Positions 36,429 through 46,661 are shown, numbered from the stretch's first letter. The stretch is DNA of 64,000 nt from an uncultured Clostridia bacterium (GCA_934162535.1 CAKPJC010000003.1:31990-95989); one strand, 5' to 3'. Made by a program: numbers and translations. Notes: generated by a model from the letters alone, not told the origin.

Positions 36429-37790
36429 ATGCAAAATGACAAAGATGAACTATTTAGCCAAGTAAAAGAACTTCTAAATCAAGAAACAACACAAATTGCA
36501 TATGCAACTTGGCTGAAGCCGTTGGAACTAGTAGAATTAACAGATAACACCATTGTTGTAAAAGCTAATTCAGATTATCATTGTGAAATAGTAAAAGCAC
36601 GTTATGCAGACCTTATTGTTAATACTTTTAAATTTCTTACAAACAAAGACAGAACATTGTCTATAATTTGGGAAGATGCTAAAAGTCCATTAGGAATAGG
36701 GGAAAGCAACATAACATCCACTCTACAAAACTCAAATCAAGAACAAGATTTTGAGAATTCCAATAAAACATTAAATTCAAAATACACATTTGATACTTTT
36801 GTTGTTGGAAATAATAACCGTTTTGCACATGCCGCTGCAATTGCAGTAGCAGAAAAACCCGGAGAATCTTATAATCCTTTGTTCTTATATGGTGGAGTAG
36901 GGCTTGGAAAAACACATTTAATGCATGCAATTGGTAATAAAATTTTATCAACATTCAAATCTGCAAAAATTTTATATGTAACTTCGGAAAAATTTACAAA
37001 TCAATTAATCAATGCAATAAAAGATAACAAAAATGAAGTTTTTAGAAATAGATACAGAACTATTGATGTTTTATTGATTGATGACATTCAGTTTATTGCT
37101 GGAAAAGAACGTGTACAAGAAGAATTTTTCCACACATTTAATGCACTTTATGAAGATAAAAAGCAAATTATTATCTCAAGTGATAAACCTCCAAGAGATA
37201 TTCCATTCTTGGAAGATAGGCTTAAATCAAGGTTTGAGTGGGGACTATTAGCAGATATTGGCTGTCCAGATTACGAAACACGTTTGGCAATATTAAGAAA
37301 AAAAGCACAAGAAGAAAAAATTGTTGTTGATGATAATATATTAGCTAATATAGCAAATAAAATCGATTCTAACATAAGAGAATTAGAAGGAGTTTTTACA
37401 AAAATTATTGCAAGAGCTTCACTAACACATAGCCCAATAACAATTGAATTAACAGAAAATACCATTAACGAGTTTAAAGCCGCAAGTGAAAAAGTTTTAT
37501 CTTCAGATTTTATAAAGGAAACTGTGGCAAAATATTTTAATATTGATAAAGATGATTTATCAAGTAATAAAAGGTCTAACGAAATTACTTTTCCTAGACA
37601 AATAGCAATGTACTTATGTAGAGAAGTAGCAAATATATCTTATCCTAAGATAGGGGAGGACTTTGGCAATAGAGACCATTCTACAGTAATGCATGCTTGT
37701 AAGAAAATTGAAAAAGAAATAAAAGATAAAAACAATACCAAGTTAATTGTGGAAAGTGTGAAAAATATAATCATAAATGGAGAACAATAG
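36429..37790 (+). CDS. dnaA: Chromosomal replication initiator DnaA
   Basis: A 453-aa AAA+ initiator. Domain I/II at the N-terminus, Walker A GGVGLGKTHLMHAIG, Walker B VLLIDDIQFI, sensor SDKPPRD, and the DNA-binding signature FGNRDHSTVMHACKKI. I use ATG 36429 (MQNDKDEL) behind GAAAGGA; the frame starts six codons earlier at a TTG. Binds the neighbouring boxes and opens the DUE. Confidence 0.98.
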   Translation: MQNDKDELFSQVKELLNQETTQIAYATWLKPLELVELTDNTIVVKANSDYHCEIVKARYADLIVNTFKFLTNKDRTLSIIWEDAKSPLGIGESNITSTLQNSNQEQDFENSNKTLNSKYTFDTFVVGNNNRFAHAAAIAVAEKPGESYNPLFLYGGVGLGKTHLMHAIGNKILSTFKSAKILYVTSEKFTNQLINAIKDNKNEVFRNRYRTIDVLLIDDIQFIAGKERVQEEFFHTFNALYEDKKQIIISSDKPPRDIPFLEDRLKSRFEWGLLADIGCPDYETRLAILRKKAQEEKIVVDDNILANIANKIDSNIRELEGVFTKIIARASLTHSPITIELTENTINEFKAASEKVLSSDFIKETVAKYFNIDKDDLSSNKRSNEITFPRQIAMYLCREVANISYPKIGEDFGNRDHSTVMHACKKIEKEIKDKNNTKLIVESVKNIIINGEQ

Positions 37791-37982
37791 ATATAACAAT
37801 ATTTAGAGGTTTGTTTTGAAATATTTGTTCTCATAGACAATTGTTCGGTTACAAAATGGTTATCTTTACTTACGGAATAGCTGTATTAGATATCCACATG
37901 CAATTGTTAATTATGTGTTAAAAAACTGTTTATAACTAAACTATACACATTATAATTTTTTAATTGTGGACAAAATGTAAAG

Positions 37983-38083
37983 TTATCCACTAAGTTATTA
38001 ACATACTTTTTTCTTAGGGGTTCATACTTTCCACATAGTTTTCCACATTATCCACAGTACCTAATACTATTACTACTAATAAT
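37983..38083. other. Likely DNA unwinding site with DnaA-trio repeats
   Basis: The 333-bp dnaA-dnaN gap has TTATCCAC at 37983 (last base variant), an exact box at 38048-38056, then on the bottom strand TA(G/A/T) triplets (TAGTAGTAATAGTATTAG, 38062-38079). This is the Bacillus-type box-plus-trio layout, followed by pure A/T to 38110. The rest (37791-37980) shows nothing I recognise. Confidence 0.75.
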
Positions 38084-38123
38084 ATTTATATTATATATAA
38101 TAAATAATAAAGGAGAGAGGCAA

Positions 38124-39239
38124 ATGAAAATAATTTGTTACAAGGATAATATCCTTAAGGCACTAAATTCCGTAGTAAAAGCTGTTGCTTCAAAAACAAC
38201 AATGCCTATACTAGAAGGAATACTTATTCAAACTAATGATAATGAGATAAAATTTACAACATATGATTTAGAAATCGGAATCGAATATATTATGGAATGT
38301 GATGTTGTTGAACAAGGTAGTACAGTTGTAAATGCAATAATGTTTAGTGAAATAATAAGAAAATTACCAGATACAGAAATAAATATAACACTTAATGAAA
38401 ATAATCTTTTAGAAATAGAATGTGAAGGAGCATTATATAAATTAATAACAATGAATCCTGATGAATTCCCTGAATTGCCAAAGATAGAAGTAGAAAATTC
38501 AATAGATTTAGAACAGAATATATTAAAAAATATGATTAGAAGAACAATATTTGCAGTTAGTACAGAAGAAAACAGACCTATATTCACAGGTTGTTTATTT
38601 GAAGTGGAAAACAACAAGTTAAATGTAGTTGCAGTTGATGGTTTTAGATTAGCATTACGTAGTATTTATTTACCAGCAAAAGTAAATGATTTTAAGGCTG
38701 TTATACCTGGTAAGACATTAAATGAAATAAATAAAATTCTACAAGATTCTTTTGATCATGTAAAAATAGGAATAGCAAGAAACCAAGCATTATTTGAAAT
38801 GGAAAATTGTAAAATAGTTACAAGAATATTAGATGGTGAATTTTTAAATTATAAATCAGTAATACCAACAAATTGGGAAACAAGAATAATTGTAAATAAA
38901 AATAGTTTACAAAATAGTTTTGAAAGAATAAGCTTAATATCAGCATCTTCAGTAGAAAAAGAAAAAAAATATCCTGTAAAAGTTTCTGTTGATATTGGAA
39001 AAATTACCATATCTTGTACAAATCAAACAGGAGAAGCAAAAGAAGAAATATATATATCTACAGAAGGAAAAAATATTGAAGCAGGATTTAATCCAAAATA
39101 TTTCCTTGATAGTCTAAAAGCTATTGATGATGAAGAAGTTTCTGTTGAATTTGGAACAAACATATCCCCATGTTTAGTAAAATCTGTTGAAAATAATGAT
39201 TATGTCTACATGATTTTGCCAATCAGATTAAAAGAATAA
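38124..39239 (+). CDS. dnaN: DNA polymerase III sliding clamp (beta)
   Basis: A 371-aa three-domain clamp. Recognisable segments: MPILEGILIQ, GRPIFTGCLFEV-like ENRPIFTGC, VDGFRLALR, and the C-terminal MILPIRL. It follows dnaA, GGAGAGAGG 7 nt before ATG. Confidence 0.97.
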   Translation: MKIICYKDNILKALNSVVKAVASKTTMPILEGILIQTNDNEIKFTTYDLEIGIEYIMECDVVEQGSTVVNAIMFSEIIRKLPDTEINITLNENNLLEIECEGALYKLITMNPDEFPELPKIEVENSIDLEQNILKNMIRRTIFAVSTEENRPIFTGCLFEVENNKLNVVAVDGFRLALRSIYLPAKVNDFKAVIPGKTLNEINKILQDSFDHVKIGIARNQALFEMENCKIVTRILDGEFLNYKSVIPTNWETRIIVNKNSLQNSFERISLISASSVEKEKKYPVKVSVDIGKITISCTNQTGEAKEEIYISTEGKNIEAGFNPKYFLDSLKAIDDEEVSVEFGTNISPCLVKSVENNDYVYMILPIRLKE

Positions 39240-39241
39240 AA

Positions 39242-39270
39242 AATGGTCAGGGGAAAACTCTGACCAATAT
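39242..39270 (+). terminator. Terminator after dnaN
   Basis: TGGTCAGGG / CTCTGACCA stem (one wobble), then AATATTTTT. Confidence 0.8.
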
Positions 39271-39540
39271 TTTTAGATTATGAAAAAAAGAGAATAAAAT
39301 AGGAAAAAAAAGAATAAAAGAGTAAAAAAGAGAAAATTGGATTATTTGAAATAAATAACATGATAAAAAAACGACGCACGAGAATCGAAAATAAGGCGAT
39401 TTTATTTTTTTCTAATATAATTTTATATTAATAAAATAAATTAATTTAAAAATAAAAAAATTAGAAAAAATTAAAAAATAAAAGAAAAAATAAGAAAAAA
39501 CAAGAAAAAAACAAAAAATAATACACAAATGGAGAATAAA
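39271..39540 (+). other. Purine-rich spacer; no S4 (yaaA) gene
   Basis: Nearly all A/G on the top strand at 39280-39345 and 39470-39530. A small terminator-like hairpin (AATCG/CGATT then a T-run) lies about 39383-39412. The small S4 RNA-binding gene usually between dnaN and recF is absent. Nothing else is seen. Confidence 0.6.
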
Positions 39541-40614
39541 ATGTGGATAAATAATATAAAATTAGTTAATTTTAGAAATTATGATAATAAAATAATAAAA
39601 TTATACAAAAATATTAATGTTTTTTTTGGAGAAAATGCTCAGGGAAAAACAAATATTTTAGAATCAATTTTTTTATGTAGTATAGGAAAGTCCTTTAGAA
39701 CAAGTAAAGAAAGAGAATTAATTAAATTTAATGAAAAAAATTCATTGGTAGAAATTAATTATCAAAAAAAAGATAGAGAAGGAAAAATTAAAATAGAATT
39801 AGGAGAAAAAAAGCAAATATATTTGAATGGAATTAAATTAAAAAAACTTAGTGAATTATTAGGAAATATTAATATGGTTATATTTACACCAGAAGATATA
39901 AATATATTAAAAGGTGCACCACAAAATAGAAGAAAATTTTTGGATGTAATGATAAGTCAATTAAGACCAAATTATATGCACTTATTAACATTATATTTAA
40001 AAACACTTGAACAAAGAAATAATTATTTAAAACAAATAAAATTTGAAAATAAAGATGAAAATCTATTAGATATTTGGGATGAAAAATTAGTTGAATACGG
40101 AATAAAAATATATGAATATAGAAAAAATTATATAGAAAAGTTATATGAACATGTAAAAAAAATACATAAAGAAATAACAAATGAAAAAGAAAAAATAGAA
40201 ATTAATTATTTTTCTGATGCAAACACTAGACAAAATTTTATAAATGAGTTAAAATCAAGAAGGAAACTTGATATTATAAAGGGATATACAACAAAGGGGA
40301 TACACAGAGATGATTTTATGATTTATATTAATGGGAAAGAAATTCAGATATATGGTTCACAAGGGCAAAACAGAACAGCAATTTTATCATTAAAACTTGC
40401 AGAATTAAATGTAATTTCTGAAGAGATAGGGGAAAATCCTATATTGTTACTTGATGATTTTATGTCTGAACTAGATAGCAAAAGAAGAAAAAACTTTTTA
40501 GAAAGAATAAAAGATATACAGGTTATAATTACATGTACCGAAAAATTAGTACTTGAAAAATCAAAATATTTTTCATATAATGTTATAGAAGGGAATGTAA
40601 TAGAGGAAAAATAG
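39541..40614 (+). CDS. recF: DNA replication and repair protein RecF
   Basis: A 357-aa SMC-like ATPase loading RecA at gaps. Walker A GENAQGKTNILESI, the signature region GSQGQNRTAILSLKLAEL, and Walker B ILLLDDFMSELD. ATG 39541 (MWINNIKLVNFRN) is preferred since GGAG lies 6 nt upstream; the frame extends four codons. Coding is very A-rich. Confidence 0.95.
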   Translation: MWINNIKLVNFRNYDNKIIKLYKNINVFFGENAQGKTNILESIFLCSIGKSFRTSKERELIKFNEKNSLVEINYQKKDREGKIKIELGEKKQIYLNGIKLKKLSELLGNINMVIFTPEDINILKGAPQNRRKFLDVMISQLRPNYMHLLTLYLKTLEQRNNYLKQIKFENKDENLLDIWDEKLVEYGIKIYEYRKNYIEKLYEHVKKIHKEITNEKEKIEINYFSDANTRQNFINELKSRRKLDIIKGYTTKGIHRDDFMIYINGKEIQIYGSQGQNRTAILSLKLAELNVISEEIGENPILLLDDFMSELDSKRRKNFLERIKDIQVIITCTEKLVLEKSKYFSYNVIEGNVIEEK

Positions 40615-40664
40615 TTTTAAATATAGGAATAAATTTCCAAATTTACTGAAAGGATGGAAAAGAA

Positions 40665-42593
40665 ATGGAAAAATACGAACATGAATATGGTGCTGATCAA
40701 ATCCAAGTATTAGAAGGATTAGAGGCAGTAAGAAAAAGACCAGGTATGTATATAGGAAGTACATCTGTAAGAGGTTTACATCATATGGTTTACGAAATTG
40801 TTGATAACTGTGTTGATGAAGCTCTTGCAGGATATTGTACAGAAATAAAAATTGAAATAGAACCAGGAAATATTATGAGTGTAGAAGACAATGGTAGGGG
40901 AATACCAGTTGAAATCCACCCTAAAACGGGTATTTCCACAGCAGAAACTGTATATACAGTATTACATGCAGGAGGAAAATTTGGTGGAGATAGTGGATAT
41001 AAGGTTTCTGGAGGACTACATGGAGTAGGTGCATCAGTTGTAAATGCATTATCTAACTGGGTTGAAGTAACAATCTATAGAGATGGTGGAATTTATCAAA
41101 TGAGTTTTGAAAAAGGAAAAACGGTTAAAAAACTTGAAAAAATTGGTAACTCAAATAAAACAGGAACAAAAGTAAGATTTTTAGCAGATGACACAATTTT
41201 TGAAACTCAAGAATTTGACTATGAAGTTTTAGAAACAAGATTTAGAGAAATGGCTTTTTTAACAAAAGGTTTAAAAATTACAGTTCAAGATTTAAGAGGA
41301 GAAACACCAAAAAAAGCAGAATTCTGTTTTGAAGGTGGATTAAAATCTTTTGTTGAATACTTAAATAAAAATAAAGAAAAATTACATCCTGATCCAATAT
41401 ATATTGAAAAAGCAGGAGATACGCCTGTTGAAATAGCAATACAATATACAACAAGCTATTCTGAAAATATACATACATTTGTTAATAATATAAATACTAT
41501 TGAAGGAGGAACTCATTTAGAGGGATTTAAAAGAGCACTTACAAAAGTATTTAATGATTATGCAAGATCACATAATTTTTTGAAAGATAAAGATAATAAT
41601 TTACAAGGAGAAGATATAAGAGAGGGAATAACGGCAGTTGTATCTGTAAAAGTTAAAGAACCACAATTTGAAGGACAAACTAAAACAAAACTAGGAAATA
41701 GTGAAGTTACAGGTATTGTTCAAAGTATGGTAAATGAAGCACTATCAACATTTTTAGAGGAAAATCCTAATGTGGCTAAAGCTATATTGGAAAAATGTGT
41801 AAGTGCATCAAGAGCAAGAGAAGCAGCAAGAAAGGCTAGAGAGCTGGTTCGTAGAAAAAGTGCATTAGAAACATCAACTTTACCAGGAAAACTTGCAGAT
41901 TGTAGTAGCAAAGATTCTGCTGAATGTGAAGTGTATATAGTTGAGGGGGATTCAGCTGGAGGAAGTGCAAAACAAGGAAGAGATAGAAAATTCCAAGCTA
42001 TTTTACCACTATGGGGTAAAATGCTTAATGTTGAAAAAGCAAGAGCTGATAAAATATATGGAAATGACAAATTAAATCCAGTTATTGTTGCAATAGGAGC
42101 AGGAATTGGTAATGAATTTGATATTACAAAAATTAGATATGGTAAAATAATTATAATGGCTGATGCTGACGTTGATGGTGCACATATAAGAACATTATTA
42201 TTAACATTTTTCTTTAGATATATGAGACCACTTATAGAAAATGGAAATGTATATCTAGCACAACCACCTTTATTCAAATTATCTAAAAAAGGAATGAAAG
42301 ATATTTATTGTTATACAGATGATGGACTAGACAAAGCATTCAAAGAATTAGAGGAAAAGGGAATTGCAAGAGAATCAGTTTCTATACAAAGGTATAAAGG
42401 TTTAGGAGAAATGAATCCTGAACAATTATGGGAAACAACAATGGATCCAGCAAGAAGAACATTAATCCAAGTTACAATGGATGATGCAATAAAAGCAGAT
42501 GAAATTTTTACCATTTTAATGGGAGATGATGTTGACCCTAGAAGAAAATTTATAGAAGAAAATGCAAAATATGTAAAGAATCTTGATATTTAA
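40665..42593 (+). CDS. gyrB: DNA gyrase subunit B
   Basis: A 642-aa ATPase subunit. GHKL motifs VDEALAGYC, DNGRGIPV, and GGLHGVGASVVNALS; TOPRIM EGDSAGGSAKQGRDR and DADVDGAHIRTLLLTFFFR. Ends in the standard RKFIEENA segment. Novobiocin-class target. GyrA is 8 kb away because of an accessory insert. A terminator follows at once. Confidence 0.98.
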   Translation: MEKYEHEYGADQIQVLEGLEAVRKRPGMYIGSTSVRGLHHMVYEIVDNCVDEALAGYCTEIKIEIEPGNIMSVEDNGRGIPVEIHPKTGISTAETVYTVLHAGGKFGGDSGYKVSGGLHGVGASVVNALSNWVEVTIYRDGGIYQMSFEKGKTVKKLEKIGNSNKTGTKVRFLADDTIFETQEFDYEVLETRFREMAFLTKGLKITVQDLRGETPKKAEFCFEGGLKSFVEYLNKNKEKLHPDPIYIEKAGDTPVEIAIQYTTSYSENIHTFVNNINTIEGGTHLEGFKRALTKVFNDYARSHNFLKDKDNNLQGEDIREGITAVVSVKVKEPQFEGQTKTKLGNSEVTGIVQSMVNEALSTFLEENPNVAKAILEKCVSASRAREAARKARELVRRKSALETSTLPGKLADCSSKDSAECEVYIVEGDSAGGSAKQGRDRKFQAILPLWGKMLNVEKARADKIYGNDKLNPVIVAIGAGIGNEFDITKIRYGKIIIMADADVDGAHIRTLLLTFFFRYMRPLIENGNVYLAQPPLFKLSKKGMKDIYCYTDDGLDKAFKELEEKGIARESVSIQRYKGLGEMNPEQLWETTMDPARRTLIQVTMDDAIKADEIFTILMGDDVDPRRKFIEENAKYVKNLDI

Positions 42594-42596
42594 TTT

Positions 42597-42632
42597 TTTA
42601 AGAGGATTCCACCAATTTGGAATCCTCTTAAT
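42597..42632 (+). terminator. Terminator after gyrB
   Basis: AAGAGGATTCC / GGAATCCTCTT perfect stem around ACCAATTT. Confidence 0.85.
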
Positions 42633-43143
42633 TATAAAGCCAATAGCAATCTTCACTCAAACTAATATACATAATGGTTTGATCTAATGTATATTACTAT
42701 ACAAATAAACCATACACTATATATATTAATCAGTCGTTCGACCACAAATACATTAGTAGAAACTGTATTCATCCTTAACTAAGGACTAATAACAACCCCA
42801 TATAATATAAGAATAATCTTAGCTCAAATATATTACCTATAATTTAACCATATATATCATATAAAAATAATCCTTGAAAATTTTAATAAAATACAGCTTA
42901 CATACAAATAATATATTCTTATCGCCGACATTTATTAATCCATTTAATGAACCAACAAACATCTTTGCTCGAATACTAAAAAACTAAAAATAATCTTATT
43001 AATATTCTTAACTCAACTGATATTAACCTTATGACATTATTATGTTCAAAACAAAAAAATATATACATCAAAATAAAAAATTTTTTATATTTTAATTGTT
43101 TCTATAACATTTCACATGTGTCGCTTTTTGTCGAAATGTTTTT
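42633..43143. other. Gene-less AT-rich DNA with degenerate internal repeats
   Basis: No ORF. Top strand has C but little G, opposite to flanks. A loose motif ATCTT..CTCAAA..AATAT recurs near 42650, 42815, 42965 and 43000. It may be decayed DNA from an inverted or imported piece. The end (43085-43143) carries the TGTCGAA site. Confidence 0.35.
43129..43135 (+). promoter_or_regulatory. Putative Spo0A box ahead of T4SS set 2 VirB4 pair
   Basis: TTTTTGTCGAAATG, exact core, 9 bp upstream of the predicted -35 (43145). A partial TGTCGCT precedes it at about 43119. Inferred. Confidence 0.4.
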
Positions 43144-43144
43144 C

Positions 43145-43173
43145 TTGACAAATGAAAAAAATGATAGTAAAAT
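43145..43173 (+). promoter_or_regulatory. Promoter of the split VirB4 pair
   Basis: TTGACA, 17-bp spacer, TAAAAT. A palindrome TAAAAAGCTTTTTA follows at 43184-43197. Confidence 0.65.
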
Positions 43174-43213
43174 AATTTAAGTATAAAAAGCTTTTTACAA
43201 AAGGAGGTAAAAA

Positions 43214-43771
43214 ATTAAATCTATACAAAAATGGATTCCTATAGAAAAAATTTATGAAAAAGGAATCATAAAAATTAATAAAAATAAATATGTAAAAATA
43301 TTAAAAGTTTATCCAATTAATTATAATTTAAAAACACAGCTTGAAAAAGAAACGATACTTAATGCATATAAAACATTTTTAAAATCTTGTAATTTTGATA
43401 TACAAATTTTAATTCAAAGTAAAAAAGAAGATTTGAATCAACATATTAAAATCCTAAAAAATAATCAAAACAATAAAAATAAATATTTAAAAGAATATAT
43501 TTCTTTTATCGAAGAAAAAAATAATGAAAATAAATCAGTATCAAAAAATATTTTTTTGATAATAAAATGTGAAGAAAAAAATAAATCTGAAAATTTTGAA
43601 GAAAATATTTTCCAAGAATTAAAAGAAAAATATTTCAAAATAAAAGACAATTTATCAAGATGTGGAAATAATGTTCAGGAATGTTCAAAAGAAGAAAGTA
43701 TAGAAATATTATTCTCATTTTTTAATGCACAAAAATTTTTAAATATGAAAAAGGAGGTAAAAATATTATAA
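43214..43771 (+). CDS. Detached VirB4 N-terminal-domain protein, apparent ATT start
   Basis: A 185-aa protein. Residues 1-95 (SIQKWIPIEKIYEKGIIKIN, VYPINYNLKTQLEKE, FLKSCNFDIQILIQS) follow the same motif spacing as the 406-aa protein of set 1, so this is a VirB4 N-terminal domain. The rest is Lys/Glu/Asn-rich and probably helical. There is no ATG, GTG or TTG for 73 codons. AAGGAGG (43201-43207) lies 6 nt before ATT 43214, and the frame has a TAA at 43208-43210, so translation cannot start further upstream. I therefore annotate ATT initiation. Confidence 0.75.
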   Translation: MKSIQKWIPIEKIYEKGIIKINKNKYVKILKVYPINYNLKTQLEKETILNAYKTFLKSCNFDIQILIQSKKEDLNQHIKILKNNQNNKNKYLKEYISFIEEKNNENKSVSKNIFLIIKCEEKNKSENFEENIFQELKEKYFKIKDNLSRCGNNVQECSKEESIEILFSFFNAQKFLNMKKEVKIL

Positions 43772-45543
43772 AAGAAAAAAGAATAAAAAAAGAAAATATT
43801 ATAGAAGAAGGAAATTTTAAGAATATAGACTATATTTCTCCATCATATTTGAATTTGAATAATCCTAAATATCTGGAAATTGAAGATTATTTGTATACAG
43901 GAATTATTATCGTAAATTATGCGAGAGAACATGATGACTTAATTTTGAAAACATTAATTGAAGCAAATATTAATATGAATATATCAATATTTTATGAAAA
44001 GGGAAACACACTAAAAACATTAAAGGAATTAACATACAATATTGGAAATATAGGTGTTGAAGTTAGCAAAGCAGGTGAAAATAGACAAGATATTGATATT
44101 GCCATGTATACATATAATGATGCAAAATATATTAGAAAAGAAATTCAAATTGAAGGAGAAGAAATATATTTTTTATATATTTATTTAAGTATTTTTTCAA
44201 AAGACAAAAAGGAATTAGAATATAATTTGGATAAAATAGAAACAATTTTACAGAGTAAGGGATTACAAACAAGAAGAGCAAATTTTAGACAAGAACAATT
44301 ATTCTTATCTTGTTTACCATTAGCTGAAAATAGTGAGGACTTAAAAAAAGTTGCAAAAAGAAATATTTTAACAAAAGGTCTTGTATGTACATATCCATTT
44401 ATTTCATCATCAATATTTGAAGACACAGGCATTTATTTTGGAAATAATATTTATAATAATTCATTAGTGATGATTGATAAATATAATACAAAAAAATATA
44501 AAAATGCAAATATGTGTATTTTTGGAACGAGTGGTGCAGGGAAATCTTTTTTCACTAAATTATTGATACTAAGAAATACTTTATTAGATATGGAACAATA
44601 TGTAATAGATCCAGAAAGAGAATATAATAATCTCGGAGAGAAATTAGGTGGAACAATTATTAAATTGGGACCAACATCAAATAATTATATAAATATTTTT
44701 GACATTAGAAAAGAAAGTATAGAAGAAAATGAACATGGATATTTAGCAACAAAAATAGGAAAATTAATTGGATTTTTTAATTTAGTATTTGGAGAAATGA
44801 ATGAAGAAGAAAAGGGAATAGTAGAAGAAAAAATAATTGAAGTATATAAAAATAAAGGTATTACTTTTAGTGATAAAAGTTTATATAAAAAGAAAAAATT
44901 TAAAACAAGTAAAGATATGCCGATTTTAGAAGATTTTTTTAATATATTAAATGATGAAAAAACAAAAAAATTTAAAATAAAATTAATTCCATTTATAAAA
45001 GGATCATTAAAATTTTTTAATAATTATACAAATATAAAATTAGATAATAAATTAATAATTGCAGATGTATATGAATTAGGTGAAGAAAACATGAAACATG
45101 GGATGTATCTTTTTACAGAGTTATTTTGGGATAAAATAAAAATAAATAGAAGAATAAAGAAAACAATTTATTTAGATGAAATATGGAGATTGATAGGTGT
45201 AACATCATCTAAAGATGTTGCAAAATTCATTTATAAAATATTTAAAACAATTAGAAAATATGGTGGAAGTAGTGTTGCTATAACACAAGATATATCGGAT
45301 TTATTTAGTTTAGAAGATGGAGCATATGGAAAAAGTATTTTAAATAATTCAAGTATAAAAACATTTTTTTCATTAGAAGAGGAAAATATTAATTTATTAT
45401 CAAAATTTTCAAATATATCAGAAAAAGAAAAAATAGAAATAAAATCATTAAAAAGAGGGGAGTGTTTAATGTTTATTGGAAATGAACATATATTATTAAA
45501 TATCGAAGCAAGTGAATATGAAAAAAATATAATAGAAAAATAA
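43765..45543 (+). CDS. VirB4-type ATPase (set 2), apparent ATT start
   Basis: A 592-aa ATPase. Walker A FGTSGAGKSFFTKLL (about 255), a conserved IDPEREYNNLG-like segment (VIDPEREYNNL), Walker B TIYLDEIWRLIG (about 468) and AITQDISDLF. It overlaps the preceding gene by 7 bp. Upstream of TTG 43849 the frame reads conserved residues (YISPSYLNL), so the start is higher: AAGGAGG (43751-43757) is 7 nt before ATT 43765, with no canonical start between. It needs the separate N-terminal protein to make a full VirB4. Confidence 0.85.
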   Translation: MIKEKRIKKENIIEEGNFKNIDYISPSYLNLNNPKYLEIEDYLYTGIIIVNYAREHDDLILKTLIEANINMNISIFYEKGNTLKTLKELTYNIGNIGVEVSKAGENRQDIDIAMYTYNDAKYIRKEIQIEGEEIYFLYIYLSIFSKDKKELEYNLDKIETILQSKGLQTRRANFRQEQLFLSCLPLAENSEDLKKVAKRNILTKGLVCTYPFISSSIFEDTGIYFGNNIYNNSLVMIDKYNTKKYKNANMCIFGTSGAGKSFFTKLLILRNTLLDMEQYVIDPEREYNNLGEKLGGTIIKLGPTSNNYINIFDIRKESIEENEHGYLATKIGKLIGFFNLVFGEMNEEEKGIVEEKIIEVYKNKGITFSDKSLYKKKKFKTSKDMPILEDFFNILNDEKTKKFKIKLIPFIKGSLKFFNNYTNIKLDNKLIIADVYELGEENMKHGMYLFTELFWDKIKINRRIKKTIYLDEIWRLIGVTSSKDVAKFIYKIFKTIRKYGGSSVAITQDISDLFSLEDGAYGKSILNNSSIKTFFSLEEENINLLSKFSNISEKEKIEIKSLKRGECLMFIGNEHILLNIEASEYEKNIIEK

Positions 45544-45710
45544 ATATTAAATAGTAAAAAGCTTTTTATATCTAAATTATTAAATAAAAAAATATAATTT
45601 ATTATTATAAAATAATAAATAAAAAATAATTATATTATTAATATTAGTAATAAAAATTATGTTTAAAATAAATAAATATTATTATTAAAAATATATTAAA
45701 TAAATAAAAA

Positions 45711-46032
45711 TCAATTATAAATATGGAAAATTATTTACATAGATAAAATGGTGCAGATTAATAAAAATAAATCCGAAAAATAGAACGCAGATAAAAGCCT
45801 CAATAAGGAACAATGAATGGAAATAAAAGTAAATACAATGGAAGTATAAAAAATAAAATGTAAGTAGATACTTAGGGACAACTTGAAGATAACTAGAATG
45901 TATATTGTATAGTAAAATAAAAATGTTCAAAACAAGTTTTATAAACGAAATGCAAAAGGTGGATATATTTGGTGAAAATAAATGTAAAAAAGTATTAGTA
46001 AAGATAAAAAAATAATTGTAAATATAAGTCAT
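45711..46032 (+). repeat. Repeat unit A core
   Basis: Best-preserved group with B and C. Contains GGAAATAAAAGTAAATAC, CTTAGGGACAACTTGAAGAT and GGTGGATATATTTGGTGAAA. Confidence 0.85.
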
Positions 46033-46340
46033 AAAACAAATAATAAATTATTAAATAAAAAAATATAATTTACTATTACTAAGTAATAAATAAAAAAATA
46101 TATATTATTAATATTAGTAATAGAAATCATGTTAGAAATAAATAATTTATTATTTATCTAATATTAATATAAAATGAAAAAATAAGAATAGACATAAAAA
46201 TTAATAGATAGTTAAATTAGATTAAATATAAAAATTTAATGTTAATGTTATAAAAGAATAAAACAATATATTTAATAGTTATTTTGATATGAACATAAAT
46301 AAATATTATTATTAAAAATATGTTAAATAAATAAAAATCA

Positions 46341-46661
46341 ATTATAAATATGGAAAATTATTTACATAGATAAAATGGTGCTAATTAATAAAATTGAATT
46401 CGAGAAATAAAATGCAAGTAAAAGATACAATAAAAAAACGATAAATGGAAATAAAAGTAAATACAATAGGAATATAAAAAATAAAATATAGGTAGATGCT
46501 TAGGGACAACTTGAAGATAATTAGAATGCATATTGTACAGTAAAATAAAAATGTTCAAAATAAATTTTATAAACGAAATGCAAAAAAGTGGATATATTTA
46601 GTAAAAATAAATGCAAAAAAATACTGGTAAAATAAAATAATAATTGTAAATATAAATCATG
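46341..46661 (+). repeat. Repeat unit B core
   Basis: About 85% identical to A by eye; GCATATTGTACAG replaces GTATATTGTATAG. Confidence 0.85.
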
